DNA of 64,000 bases, from assembly GCF_030813355.1 (NCBI RefSeq), contig NZ_JAUSUD010000002.1:186001-250000 (forward strand), written 5' to 3'. Positions 45,725-54,500 of the stretch are shown here, piece by piece. Origin of the DNA: Metabacillus malikii (GTDB lineage: Bacteria > Bacillota > Bacilli > Bacillales > Bacillaceae). A program made the position numbers and the translations under genes. Each line of letters begins with the position of its first letter. Positions within the stretch are counted from its first letter, which is position 1. Under the pieces are notes generated by a model. It made no database searches. It had not been told where the DNA came from and saw nothing but the letters and a program-made list of their open reading frames with translations.

Positions 45725-46627
45725 CTACGCTTTTTTACGAACTGTTTTCGTTTTCTTACCCGTACCAGTAGTTTGCGTTTGCGCCGTATTGTTAGCACCA
45801 ACAGCAACCTTTGTTGTTGCTTGCTGTGGTTGCGCTTTTTCTGCAGGCTGTTTTTTCGTTTTCTCGATACTGGCTTGAAGAGCACTCATTAAATCGACAA
45901 CATTTTGCCTTGGTGCTGCATTTTCTGTAGGAGTTTTTCCTTCGTTTTGATTCACTTTTCTCTCGATTAATTCTTGTAATGCAAGACGATAATCATCTTT
46001 GTATTTTTCTGGGTCAAATGTTGTTGTTAATTGCTCAATTAACATGATGGCCGTTTCGAGTTCTTTGCTACCTACCTCAACTTGCTCTGGGACACTAGGT
46101 ACTTCTTTCACATTTCTAACTTCATCTGGGTAATGAACAGTTTCCATGACAATACAGTTTTCATAAACTCGTACCATAGCGAGCTGCTGTTTAGATCGGA
46201 TCGTAATTTCGGCAACTCCGATTTTTCCTGACTGCTTTAAAGCTTCACGAAGTAATCCATACGCCTTTGCACCATTTTCTCCAGGTCCAATGAAATAAGA
46301 ACGGCTGAAATAAATTGGGTCGATATCCTCCATTTTGACAAAGTCAATAATTTCGACGGTCTTGTCTTCATGCTCTTCTTTTAGTTCTTGAAGCTCATCA
46401 TCGGTCAACACGACATATTTTCCTTTCACATATTCATAACCCTTTACAATCTCGTCCTGCTTCACTTCTTCTTCACAATTTGGACATTTTTTTTCATATT
46501 GAATAGGTGAATGGCATTTTTTATGGAGAGTTCTTAATTTGATATCTTTGTCTTCGGTTGCTGCATATAGCTTAATCGGTATATTGACTAGTCCAAAGCT
46601 AATCGAGCCTTTCCACATTGTATGCAT
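45725..46627 (-). CDS. ku: DNA end-binding protein Ku
   Basis: Ku forms a homodimeric ring on broken DNA ends and recruits LigD. The 300-residue protein has the bacterial Ku core (about residues 1-255): MWKGSISFGLVNIPIKLY at the start, a zinc-ribbon-like CHSPIQYEKKCPNCEEEV and LIEQLTTTFDPEKYKDDYR. A C-terminal tail rich in Gln, Thr, Lys and Ala and ending KKTKTVRKKA follows; such basic tails help LigD contact and DNA threading in longer Ku forms. The start may be Met1 or Met4. Its partner ligD lies at 36-37.8 kb, on the same strand, with the amylopullulanase between them. Confidence 0.95.
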   Translation of the reverse strand: MHTMWKGSISFGLVNIPIKLYAATEDKDIKLRTLHKKCHSPIQYEKKCPNCEEEVKQDEIVKGYEYVKGKYVVLTDDELQELKEEHEDKTVEIIDFVKMEDIDPIYFSRSYFIGPGENGAKAYGLLREALKQSGKIGVAEITIRSKQQLAMVRVYENCIVMETVHYPDEVRNVKEVPSVPEQVEVGSKELETAIMLIEQLTTTFDPEKYKDDYRLALQELIERKVNQNEGKTPTENAAPRQNVVDLMSALQASIEKTKKQPAEKAQPQQATTKVAVGANNTAQTQTTGTGKKTKTVRKKA

Positions 46628-46722
46628 CGATGGCTTCCCTACTTTCTTTTGTTTTAAGATTAGCTTTTGTTTGATTCAAGTCATACATGTATGGGGAAGG
46701 CCACCAAATATTCCCTAGACGA

Positions 46723-47493
46723 CTATATGTTCTGCATCACAAGAATTATGATACCTAATATCCATACGTATACAGCGAAGATTTTTAATGATTGCTTCTT
46801 AATAAAAGAAATCATAAACCGAACTGCTAAGTATCCAAAAAATGCTGAAGCAAGTGTTGCAACAAGCATGGATGCTAAACTAATTTGCGGAACATTCCCA
46901 GTCATCACGTCTTTCAGTTGAAAAATGACCCCCCCACAAATTGCAGGTATTGATAGTAAAAAGGAAAAATAAGCAGCAGCCTCTTTGTCCATTTTCCGAA
47001 TAAGAGCACCTACAATGGTCATGCCCGAACGTGAAATGGCAGGAAATATTGCCAAAGCCTGAAAGCTACCGATAAAGAAAGAGTCAAATATCGAGATGTC
47101 TTCCATCTTTTTAGCACCATTTTTTATTGTGTCTGCAAACCATAAGAATAATCCAGTTATCAAAAACTCCCATCCAATTGTGACACCAGTTTTCGAAATT
47201 TCTTCAAAAAAATCATTAAATAATAAGCCTGCTATCACAGCTGGTATTGTTCCGATAACTAGTAAAAGAGTTATTCTACTAAAAGGTTTTTTTAACATTG
47301 AAATGATAATATCTTTATAAAAAACAACTAGAGCTATAAGTGTACCAATATGTAACATTGTATCTAGGAATAACCCAGCTTCTTCCAAACCAAAAAATGC
47401 TCTTCCAAGATAGAGATGACCTGTACTGCTAATCGGAATGAATTCTGTCAAACCTTGAATTATCCCTAAAATAAATGCTTGAAGCCAATCCAT
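46723..47493 (-). CDS. uppP: Undecaprenyl-diphosphatase (bacitracin resistance protein)
   Basis: UppP/BacA dephosphorylates undecaprenyl diphosphate so the lipid carrier can be reused in wall synthesis. The 256-residue membrane protein has both signatures: GLTEFIPISSTGHLYLG near residue 14 and FPAISRSGMTI near residue 150, with about eight membrane segments. ATG at 47493 (MDWLQAFILG) is nine bases after AGGAGG; an ATG two codons earlier is closer. It is divergent from a DedA gene, a family that includes undecaprenyl-phosphate flippases. Confidence 0.95.
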   Translation of the reverse strand: MDWLQAFILGIIQGLTEFIPISSTGHLYLGRAFFGLEEAGLFLDTMLHIGTLIALVVFYKDIIISMLKKPFSRITLLLVIGTIPAVIAGLLFNDFFEEISKTGVTIGWEFLITGLFLWFADTIKNGAKKMEDISIFDSFFIGSFQALAIFPAISRSGMTIVGALIRKMDKEAAAYFSFLLSIPAICGGVIFQLKDVMTGNVPQISLASMLVATLASAFFGYLAVRFMISFIKKQSLKIFAVYVWILGIIILVMQNI

Positions 47494-47591
47494 ATTCATA
47501 TACCTCCTAAAAAACAATGGTTGTCTGTATACATGAATATGTGTAATATATTAGATTGTAGAACTTTTTGAATGAAAATAGGTGATTAAAT

Positions 47592-48185
47592 TTGGAAGAG
47601 TTTATTTTATCGATTGTTGAAAATTTTAAAGAATTGTCATACTTTGGTATTATGCTCGCATTAACGATTGAGTTTGTACCAGCCGAAGTTGTGTTGCCAC
47701 TAGCAGGCTATTGGGTATATGAAGGTGACATGACATTGTGGGGGACTGTATTAGCAGGTACTGTCGGAGGAACTTTTGGCCCTTTAACACTTTATGCTTT
47801 AGGAAGATACGGTGGCAGACCATTCATTTTGAAATACGGTAAGTATTTTTTTATTAATGAAGAAAAGCTAAATAAAGCTGATGAATTTTTTGCGAAAAAT
47901 GGAGGAATGGTTGCTTTTACTGCGAGATTTCTTCCTGGTGTACGGACATTGATTTCTATTCCTTGTGGGATGGCGAAGATGAATGTTTGGAGTTTTTCTA
48001 TTTATACTTTTGCAGCGATGCTACCAATCACTTTTCTATATGTTTTTTTAGGATATAAGCTTGGTGACAGATGGAAGGATGTCGGCGAATTAGCGAATAC
48101 ATATTTGCTTCCGATTGGTATAGGAGTCCTAGTTATCTTTATTCTTTACAAATTAATCACTAAATCTAGAAAAAGACAAAAATAA
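47592..48185 (+). CDS. DedA-family membrane protein
   Basis: The 197-residue protein has the DedA pattern: an acidic pair in EFVPAEVVLPLAGYW near residue 27, the GGTFGPLTLYALGRYGG region and FTARFLPGVRTLISIPCGMAKM near residue 110, with the conserved R-x3-G-x-R. Family members include UptA (YngC), an undecaprenyl-phosphate translocase. Lying 98 bases from divergent uppP supports such a role by context only. The start is TTG at 47592 after AGGTGATT. Confidence 0.85.
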   Translation: MEEFILSIVENFKELSYFGIMLALTIEFVPAEVVLPLAGYWVYEGDMTLWGTVLAGTVGGTFGPLTLYALGRYGGRPFILKYGKYFFINEEKLNKADEFFAKNGGMVAFTARFLPGVRTLISIPCGMAKMNVWSFSIYTFAAMLPITFLYVFLGYKLGDRWKDVGELANTYLLPIGIGVLVIFILYKLITKSRKRQK

Positions 48186-48245
48186 ATTTGTTGACAATGA
48201 TGGAAGTAACACTATATCATTAAAGTAACTTCATATTCTTCTTTC

Positions 48246-48364
48246 AAAGGGGAGTAGCGTTCAAGGGAAACCTTGAAAACAAAGTCGTCATTTCATGGAT
48301 TTACCTCCATCGGCTTTGTTGGCATGACGAACGGTTAAATCATGCTCAGCAAGACCTTTGCCAT
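48246..48364 (+). promoter_or_regulatory. yybP-ykoY manganese riboswitch
   Basis: AAAGGGGAGTAGC, GGGAAACC, AAAGTCGTCA, CGGCTTTGTT and AGCAAGACCTTTGCC appear in the order known for the yybP-ykoY aptamer in front of B. subtilis ykoY. It senses Mn(II) and lets transcription pass when the metal is plentiful. It stands before a TerC gene, its usual partner. Confidence 0.93.
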
Positions 48365-48386
48365 CGTAGGCAAAGGTCTATTTTTA
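48352..48386 (+). terminator. Expression-platform terminator of the manganese riboswitch
   Basis: AGACCTTTGCC and GGCAAAGGTCT form a perfect 11-bp stem followed by ATTTTTATTTT. The 5' arm is shared with the aptamer's last stem, so the two folds exclude each other. Confidence 0.93.
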
Positions 48387-48445
48387 TTTTGTCCAACTGC
48401 TTGCGATGGTCTTGAAGGATGATGACAAGCATAGGAGGAGATAAA

Positions 48446-49237
48446 ATGGATGTAACACTTTTGCTCGAGTATGGATGGGTATTATTAGTGCTAATCGGTC
48501 TTGAGGGGATTTTAGCAGCTGATAACGCGCTGGTTATGGCTGTTATGGTTAAGCACTTACCTGAGGAAAAACGGAAAAAGGCTTTATTCTATGGATTAGC
48601 AGGAGCGGTTATACTACGTCTAGGTGCGTTATTTATTATATCGTTCTTAGTAAATGTATGGCAGCTTCAGGCTATCGGTGCAATTTATCTGCTTTATATT
48701 TCAATAAATCATCTTCTGAAAAAATTTGTATTGAAGCAATCTGAACATACGAAAAAGGTAAAAAAAGAATCAGGTTTTTGGGTGACTGTATTAAAAGTAG
48801 AGGTAGCAGATTTAGCTTTTGCGGTTGATTCTATTCTAGCTGCAGTAGCGTTAGCAGTGACACTACCAGCAACAACTTTACCTACCATTGGTGGACTTGA
48901 TGGAGGACAATTTCTTGTTATCCTTGCTGGTGGTATAATCGGTGTGATTATTATGAGATTTGCCGCAACTTATTTTGTAAAGCTATTAAAAAAGAAGCCG
49001 AACTTAGAAACGGCAGCATTTATGATTGTAGGTTGGGTTGGTGTAAAACTTGCCTTATATACGTTAGCACATCCTGATATTGACTTGATTTCTAAGCACT
49101 TCATTGAGTCAGCAACATGGAAATTAATTTTCTGGATCGTATTAGCGGCTATTGCAATAGGCGGATGGTTTTTATCAAAAGAAGAACAAGAGGTCGAGGA
49201 AGTGCCTACAGAGCTTAAAAAGGTAGAAAATCAATAA
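48446..49237 (+). CDS. TerC-family metal-exporting membrane protein (YkoY-like)
   Basis: This 263-residue membrane protein of about seven segments has the TerC acidic motifs EGILAADNALVMAVMV near residue 19 and EVADLAFAVDSILAAV near residue 115. In B. subtilis, YkoY and YceF are thought to export Mn(II) and supply it to secreted enzymes and the wall machinery. Control by the upstream manganese riboswitch matches. ATG at 48446 follows TAGGAGGAGA; upstream in-frame ATGs have no ribosome site. A strong terminator follows. Confidence 0.92.
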   Translation: MDVTLLLEYGWVLLVLIGLEGILAADNALVMAVMVKHLPEEKRKKALFYGLAGAVILRLGALFIISFLVNVWQLQAIGAIYLLYISINHLLKKFVLKQSEHTKKVKKESGFWVTVLKVEVADLAFAVDSILAAVALAVTLPATTLPTIGGLDGGQFLVILAGGIIGVIIMRFAATYFVKLLKKKPNLETAAFMIVGWVGVKLALYTLAHPDIDLISKHFIESATWKLIFWIVLAAIAIGGWFLSKEEQEVEEVPTELKKVENQ

Positions 49238-49279
49238 ATAACTTGTGATGTTTCTAAAAATTAATATGCTATAGATTTG

Positions 49280-49324
49280 CTGCACACTAATGATTACTGC
49301 AATCATTAATGTGCAGTTTTTTTG
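49280..49324 (+). terminator. Terminator of the terC gene
   Basis: CTGCACACTAATGATT and AATCATTAATGTGCAG pair around a short loop and are followed by seven T. Confidence 0.93.
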
Positions 49325-49404
49325 TCATATGGATTTATATCAAATGTGTAACAAATGTTAGGTCAAATGAATCATCTTTATCATGTGCGAAAATTTTCAA
49401 TAGA

Positions 49405-49433
49405 ACACCCTTAAGAATTTGTGTTGAAACGTA
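49405..49433 (+). promoter_or_regulatory. Candidate SigI-type promoter upstream of sigI
   Basis: ACACCC (49405-49410) and CGTA (49430-49433) resemble the -35 and -10 of SigI promoters, about 275 bases before the sigI start. The spacing (19 bases) is longer than I would expect, so the call is weak. Confidence 0.25.
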
Positions 49434-49638
49434 ATCATGTAATTGAATAAGAAAATAACTTCGTTAATTAGATAGGGGGCATGCGCTAACAATGAGTAAA
49501 CAGGCTGGAATATGAAGGTAACTAGTTAGAGTTTGTCATCGTAATTTATTTCAAAAGTTATAGGACTTTGGTATGAATTTTTGTAACAATTGTCGTTATT
49601 TCGTAGAAAATAAGAAAGATTGCTACATAATTCTTCCT

Positions 49639-49668
49639 TTGCACTCCCTATTGTATATAGTCTATTAT
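49639..49668 (+). promoter_or_regulatory. Candidate SigA promoter of sigI-rsgI
   Basis: TTGCAC (49639-49644) and TATTAT (49663-49668) are 18 bases apart and lie 38 bases before the sigI start codon. Confidence 0.5.
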
Positions 49669-49706
49669 AGACAAGGTAATATGGGGAAACAGAGGTGAAC
49701 CTAGCG

Positions 49707-50453
49707 ATGCTTAGCCTTATGTTTAGACTAGGTAAGAAAAAGCAAACCCTAGAAGAGACTGTACTCTCAATTCAAAATGGGGATAAAAAATTACAAAACG
49801 ATTTAATTGAACAATATAAACCATTTGTTGCAAAAACGGTATCATCTGTTTGTAAACGATATATAAGTGAAAATGATGATGAATTTAGCATTGGATTAAT
49901 TGCATTTAATGATGCAATTGAAAAATACTCTCCTGATAAGGGTAGTTCGTTGTTTGCTTTTGCCGAGTTAGTTATTAAGCGCAAAGTAATTGACTTTATA
50001 CGAAAAGAAGCAAGAACACCATATTCTGTCCGATTAGAACTACAGGAACATGAAGAAGGAGAATTTTCACAAAGTAAAATTGAAGCTGACCTATCATTAG
50101 ATGAGTATCAAAAGAAGATTGACCAGGAACATCGAAGAGAAGAAATTGCATATTTAAATCACTGTTTAGAAAACTTTTCGATTACATTCTCGGAAATAAT
50201 TGAACAATCACCGAAACATTATGATGCTAGACAAAATGCAATTAAAGTTGCACTCAAGCTAGTAGAAGATGATGGTTTAAAAGCATATCTATTTACTAAA
50301 AGACAGTTACCTGTAAAACAATTAGAAGAAAAAGTACAAGTAAGCCGAAAGACAATTGAAAGAAATAGAAAATACATCATAGCCATGGCTATCATTCTCT
50401 CAGGAGATTTCGTCTATTTAAAAGATTATATAAAAGGGGTGCTCCATCCATGA
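49707..50453 (+). CDS. sigI: RNA polymerase sigma factor SigI
   Basis: SigI controls wall and heat-stress genes in B. subtilis and polysaccharide-degrading enzymes in some clostridia. The 248-residue protein has region 2 (LIEQYKPFVAKTVSSVCKRYISENDDEFSIGLIAFNDAIEKY, about 31-75, then VIKRKVIDFIRKEAR) and a region 4-like C-terminus (KQLEEKVQVSRKTIERNRKYI), typical of SigI. ATG at 49707 is about nine bases after GAGGTG, favoured over GTG at 49695. The stop overlaps the start of rsgI, its anti-sigma factor. Confidence 0.95.
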   Translation: MLSLMFRLGKKKQTLEETVLSIQNGDKKLQNDLIEQYKPFVAKTVSSVCKRYISENDDEFSIGLIAFNDAIEKYSPDKGSSLFAFAELVIKRKVIDFIRKEARTPYSVRLELQEHEEGEFSQSKIEADLSLDEYQKKIDQEHRREEIAYLNHCLENFSITFSEIIEQSPKHYDARQNAIKVALKLVEDDGLKAYLFTKRQLPVKQLEEKVQVSRKTIERNRKYIIAMAIILSGDFVYLKDYIKGVLHP

Positions 50454-51580
50454 AAAAAGGGGTCGTCGTAGAATGTAATGATGACTTTGTAACGCTGCTC
50501 ACCCCAGATGGGCAATTTTTAAAGACCCAAAATAAACAGGGTCAATATGAACTAGGGGAAGAAATTAGCTTCCTTCCTTATTTAGAGGAAAGTGAAGAGG
50601 CTGCCACAACATACCCTGATACAAGACTTGGGAAGTTTTTTAATATTAGAAAGAGAAAATCCAATATTCGATTTGGGATATTATCTATTGCAGTTATTGT
50701 ATTTATTTTTACACTTTTACCATTTTTTCAAGAACAAAAAATTTATGCCTATATGTCAATCGATATAAACCCAAGTTTTGAAGTTGGTATTGATAGTGAG
50801 CTTCGGGTTATTTCCCTGGATCCATTAAATAATGAAGCTGAGCAGTTAGTTGAAAAACTTCCAGAATGGGAAGAAAAACATTTTCAATTCATTATCGATG
50901 CTATTGTTAAACAGTCAAAGAAGAATGGTTATGTAGAGCCCGAGAAAGAAATATTAATAACCACTGTCATGAATGAGGAAGATGAAAATGTGGAAAAAAA
51001 GCTTGAAGCCAATATCGATGAAATTCAAGATTCGTATAAAGCAGAAAAGCTGAATGTTCAAGCAATTGAAGCTGATCGTAAGACAAGGGAAAAAGCCCAA
51101 AAACAGGGAATATCGATGGGGAAATATATTAAATTAAAAGAAAAAGAACCTTTAAAAGAAGATACGAGTATAAAAAAACAGTTTAATCATAATGGCAATG
51201 AGCCTGAAAAGGATACAAAACAACAGTCGCATTCTGCAAATTATATAAGCCCAACAGAGCCTACCGACAAAAACGATATGAATAAAAAAGAAATGGATGC
51301 AACTGAAACAAAAAGGAAATTAAATGAAGCAAAAAATAAGGCGAAACAAAATGCGATGGCACAACAACATAAAATGAATAAGCAAGATAAGCACCAACAG
51401 AAACAACAACAAAAGCAAAAAAAGGAACAAGAGAAACAACGTGAAAAACAAAATAAACGTGAGAAACGCGAAAATCAAGTGAGTAATAATAAGACAGTAA
51501 ACAAGGCTTATCAAAAGGATAAGCCTAATGATGTTGAACACAATAAAGGAAAACCTGATCGTAATAGTAATAAGAACTAA
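50450..51580 (+). CDS. rsgI: Anti-sigma factor RsgI
   Basis: RsgI holds SigI inactive at the membrane until it is cleaved. The 376-residue protein has an N-terminal SigI-binding domain (about 1-55), one membrane helix near 73-95, and an extracellular juxtamembrane domain containing the autocleavage-type motif SIDINPSFEVGID, with Asn107-Pro108 at the expected scissile bond. Beyond residue 225 it becomes a long Lys/Gln/Asn-rich low-complexity tail with no sensor domain such as the carbohydrate modules of clostridial RsgIs. Its ATG overlaps the sigI stop. Confidence 0.93.
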   Translation: MKKGVVVECNDDFVTLLTPDGQFLKTQNKQGQYELGEEISFLPYLEESEEAATTYPDTRLGKFFNIRKRKSNIRFGILSIAVIVFIFTLLPFFQEQKIYAYMSIDINPSFEVGIDSELRVISLDPLNNEAEQLVEKLPEWEEKHFQFIIDAIVKQSKKNGYVEPEKEILITTVMNEEDENVEKKLEANIDEIQDSYKAEKLNVQAIEADRKTREKAQKQGISMGKYIKLKEKEPLKEDTSIKKQFNHNGNEPEKDTKQQSHSANYISPTEPTDKNDMNKKEMDATETKRKLNEAKNKAKQNAMAQQHKMNKQDKHQQKQQQKQKKEQEKQREKQNKREKRENQVSNNKTVNKAYQKDKPNDVEHNKGKPDRNSNKN

Positions 51581-51609
51581 AAAAGCTGACCACAATCAGC
51601 TTTTTTAGT
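51578..51609. terminator. Bidirectional terminator between rsgI and the SASP gene
   Basis: AAAAAAGCTGA and TCAGCTTTTTT pair around CCACAA, giving T-runs on both strands between converging genes. Confidence 0.9.
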
Positions 51610-51616
51610 TTGGAAA

Positions 51617-51817
51617 TTATTTACCTTGTTGTCCATTCAATTGTGATTGTGCTTGTGCAACAAGTCTCTTTGTAATTTCGCCACCTACTGAACCATTAGC
51701 ACGTGAAACAGTGTCAGACCCTAATTGTACACCAAATTCTGAAGCAATTTCATATTTAATTTGATCCAGAGCTTCTTCGATCCCCGGTACAAGTAATTTA
51801 TTACTACTTCTTGACAT
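51617..51817 (-). CDS. Alpha/beta-type small acid-soluble spore protein
   Basis: The 66-residue protein has the alpha/beta SASP pattern: [23 protein letters not shown], then [23 protein letters not shown]. The GPR protease site is in YEIASEFGV. SASPs coat spore DNA and protect it from UV and chemical damage, and are made in the forespore under SigG. AAGGGGTG precedes the ATG. The exact paralog (SspA, B, C or D) cannot be given. Confidence 0.96.
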   Translation of the reverse strand: MSRSSNKLLVPGIEEALDQIKYEIASEFGVQLGSDTVSRANGSVGGEITKRLVAQAQSQLNGQQGK

Positions 51818-51974
51818 CTACAACACCCCTTAATCTTTATAAAGCTGACTGTTTATTTGAAGTAAAGTAGCTCAGCCTTAATGATAATTTTTCAAAATAA
51901 GCGATTATTTATACTGGTAATGATTAGTTAACATAATAATAGTATAGGTAAAGGCCCGTTTGTAAAAGATTATT

Positions 51975-52250
51975 GCTTTTAACACAAACTAAAACAGGGT
52001 TGGTTGAAAAGAAGTATGGTACTCCTGATGACCGTGGGAAAGTTAGACGTGGCGGGCTTTTACGTCGAAGAGCACGAAAACTGGAGGCTCCCATCGGATT
52101 TCTTGCCAAATCGATGAATGACTTAATGTGTACGACTTGAATTTTGCTAGTTCATGCCATCCAGGCTCACCCAACCCGAGGAAAGTGAATACTGCAAGAG
52201 GAAACCAACCTATAGCGTCATTTTATGTAAAAGCAACAATGTATACGAAA
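51975..52250 (+). repeat. Dispersed intergenic element, long form (copy D)
   Basis: GGTTGGTT (51998-52005) and AACCAACC (52203-52210) close the element with full complementarity. The middle module includes GCCAAATCGATGAATGACTTA and GCTAGTTCATGCC, matching copy A read in reverse. The right end is AAGCAACAATGTATACGAAAAG. It lies just before the DUF1836 gene's 3' end. Confidence 0.82.
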
Positions 52251-52256
52251 AGACTA

Positions 52257-52937
52257 CTAAAAACATTCATTTAAATACTTATAGGCGCGTGACTGAATAT
52301 GTGAAACGATAACTGATAAAACGGTCAATACTAATACATTTCGAATCGGCTCCCACTGGGTAACAGTTAAGTCCGAGAATCTTTCAGCATATTTCTCTAC
52401 TTTATTAATGATGGATGTTTCTAGTGTTAGAATGGATATAGTATCGTTTCCCTCTAAAGTCTCTAAGACATGTGCATATAATTCATAAAAAGTAATCGGG
52501 CTGATTAAATCATCGCTACGATCAGATAAAGTATTGAATACAACAGTTAATAGTTGTCTTATTTTTTCAAAATCAAAGACTGACTTTAAGTCTTTTACAA
52601 TTAATAGCATTGCAGTTTGTTCAATTGAATACTTTTTACCTAACTCCGGAGGGCCAATTAATTCTTTTACATCCCTCTTAATCCAATTCTGTATAGATGT
52701 AGATTTAAGGGAAGTAAGCTCACATAAATTAGCTAAGGAAACAATTTCATTCGTAGATAAGCCAAACTCTTGTGTCTGTTTCTTTTTTACCTTTGCAAGA
52801 ATTTGTAAAACTCTCTCATCGTTATGATGATTCTCATCTAATAAGTTTTTAAAAATAATAAATGGATTGTGCTCTGATTCACCTTTTAATGCATATAATA
52901 AATGACTCATTTCGATCCTAGTTAATTGAAATGACAT
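52257..52937 (-). CDS. DUF1836-family protein with MerR-like domain
   Basis: The 226-residue protein carries a DUF1836 core of about residues 70-150, with LCELTSLKSTSIQNWIKRDVKELIGPPELGKKYSIEQTAMLLIVKDLKSVF. It reads like a MerR-type winged helix with an unusual linker, so DNA binding is plausible. The target is unknown. ATG at 52937 follows GAGGTG; the longer frame begins 18 codons upstream without a ribosome site. Confidence 0.72.
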   Translation of the reverse strand: MSFQLTRIEMSHLLYALKGESEHNPFIIFKNLLDENHHNDERVLQILAKVKKKQTQEFGLSTNEIVSLANLCELTSLKSTSIQNWIKRDVKELIGPPELGKKYSIEQTAMLLIVKDLKSVFDFEKIRQLLTVVFNTLSDRSDDLISPITFYELYAHVLETLEGNDTISILTLETSIINKVEKYAERFSDLTVTQWEPIRNVLVLTVLSVIVSHIQSRAYKYLNECF

Positions 52938-53112
52938 ATTTCTATTACACCTCAGTTTCTTTTTCATTACTAATATATAGCGAGTTGCCAACTTTTTAAA
53001 GGAGCTTTTATACTGAACTTTGTAGAAATTGCATAACTAGGTCAGTCAAGATTTACAACCGCTGTAAAGTTTAAAAATCTTACATATTAGGTTATTTTAC
53101 CATTGAATGACG

Positions 53113-53250
53113 TGTGGAGATAAACCGAAATTGGCTCCATAGTGAGGAGGTTCATCACCAAAACTCCTCACTTTTATTTAAGTACTCGTGCTGTACCCCA
53201 ACACTAGGCAACAGCTATGAGAAAGCAACAATGTTAACAAAGATACTTAA
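53113..53250 (+). repeat. Dispersed intergenic element, degraded (copy F)
   Basis: GTGAGGAGGTTCATCACC, then AAGTACTCGTGCTGTA and the right end AGAAAGCAACAATGTTAACAAAG are recognisable. An inner hairpin GTGAGGAG / CTCCTCAC is perfect. The rest is diverged. Confidence 0.6.
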
Positions 53251-53370
53251 AGTTAAACAGTTATCGTTTAGAAAAAAGTTTTTAATCAAGTATCATGATT
53301 CCTAATTGTAATAGAATATAAAAAAACATTGCTTTTTCTTGTAAAGCTTTTTATAATTTTTATTATAGTA

Positions 53371-53388
53371 TAAGTTCATATGAACTTA
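53371..53388. promoter_or_regulatory. 18-bp perfect palindrome at the htpX promoter
   Basis: TAAGTTCATATGAACTTA lies 13 bases before the ribosome site of htpX and directly after TTATAATTTTTATTATAGT, where -10-like hexamers occur. It is placed as an operator overlapping the start site. B. subtilis htpX is repressed by YkrK and Rok; neither gene is in this window. Confidence 0.75.
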
Positions 53389-53407
53389 AAATATTTTGGA
53401 GGTAATA

Positions 53408-54286
53408 ATGGCGAAACGAATATTTCTTTTCCTTTTATCTAATATTCTTGTATTGACTACAATTGGGATTATTTTATCCTTATTAAATGTATCACCTTAT
53501 CAATCATTAGATGGTAGTCTAAATTTAGTTAACTTACTAATTTTTAGTGCAGTAGTTGGTTTTACTGGCTCGTTTGTTTCACTTGCCATATCTCGATGGA
53601 TGGCAAAAATGATGATGGGAGTTAAAATATTAAAACCATCTGATAGTTTATCTCAAGTTGAAAGAGAATTAGTTGAAAGGGTCCATCGATTATCAAGAGC
53701 AGCAGGCTTATCTGTTATGCCTGAAGTAGGAATTTACCAGTCACCAGAGGTTAATGCATTTGCAACAGGACCATCGAAACGACGCTCACTTGTCGCTGTA
53801 TCAACAGGTTTACTTCAAGAGATGGATGATGATGCTATTGAAGGTGTCGTTGCTCATGAAGTAGCCCATATCGCAAATGGTGATATGGTGACAATGACAT
53901 TATTACAAGGGATTGTTAATACATTCGTCGTGTTTTTTGCGAGAATTGCAGCTTGGATCGCAACAAGATTTGTACGTGAGGATATCGCGCCTATTGTACA
54001 TTTTATTGCAGTAATTCTATTCCAAATTGTGTTTTCTATATTAGGTAGCCTAGTTGTATTCGCATTCTCACGCTACCGTGAATACCACGCAGACCGCGGT
54101 GGTGCAGACTTAGCCGGTAAAGATAAAATGATTCATGCACTTGAATCGTTAAAACACTATACCAATCGTGTGAGAGAAGAACAAACATCATTAGCTACTT
54201 TAAAGATAAACAGTAAAAAAGGAATGTCGTTATTCTCCACTCATCCAGATTTAGATGAACGTATTAAGCGATTGTATGCAAAATAA
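53408..54286 (+). CDS. htpX: Membrane metalloprotease HtpX
   Basis: HtpX is an M48 zinc protease that degrades misfolded membrane proteins. The 292-residue protein has two N-terminal membrane segments (about 4-26 and 36-56) and the zinc motif [13 protein letters not shown] with His150, Glu151 and His154. Two more membrane segments and the late glutamate in [17 protein letters not shown] follow, then a conserved [17 protein letters not shown] at 53408 follows TTGGAGG. It is monocistronic, with an operator-like palindrome before it and a terminator after. Confidence 0.95.
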   Translation: MAKRIFLFLLSNILVLTTIGIILSLLNVSPYQSLDGSLNLVNLLIFSAVVGFTGSFVSLAISRWMAKMMMGVKILKPSDSLSQVERELVERVHRLSRAAGLSVMPEVGIYQSPEVNAFATGPSKRRSLVAVSTGLLQEMDDDAIEGVVAHEVAHIANGDMVTMTLLQGIVNTFVVFFARIAAWIATRFVREDIAPIVHFIAVILFQIVFSILGSLVVFAFSRYREYHADRGGADLAGKDKMIHALESLKHYTNRVREEQTSLATLKINSKKGMSLFSTHPDLDERIKRLYAK

Positions 54287-54291
54287 TTTTG

Positions 54292-54340
54292 GGATGATGA
54301 TTACAATGTGTGAGCACATTAGTAATTATCATCCTTTTTT
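54292..54340 (+). terminator. Terminator of htpX
   Basis: GGATGATGATTAC and GTAATTATCATCC pair almost fully, with an inner AATGTG / CACATT stem and six T following. Confidence 0.92.
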
Positions 54341-54390
54341 ATTCGAACCTATTATCGAGTGATTTACCTTCATAATAACAATGTTGTTTG

Positions 54391-54500
54391 AAATGGCTGT
54401 TTTCGTGAACATTGTTGTATTTTTCTTGATTTTCTCGTAATCAGCTCCCAACAAACTCTTTAAAAGGTTAGTGCAAAGCCACAATCTTTTAGAAAAGAGC
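54391..54500 (-). repeat. Minimal copy of the dispersed element (copy G)
   Basis: It keeps both outer ends, GGCTGTTTTCG-GAACATTGTTG on one side and AAAGCCACAATCTTTT on the other, but almost none of the core lies between. Both ends match copy A in the same orientation. Confidence 0.6.

Noticed and set aside
51320-51595. 91-codon hydrophobic minus-strand ORF inside rsgI
   Set aside because: It is the antisense of the Lys/Gln-rich tail, which always reads as Leu/Phe-rich, and no ribosome site precedes it.
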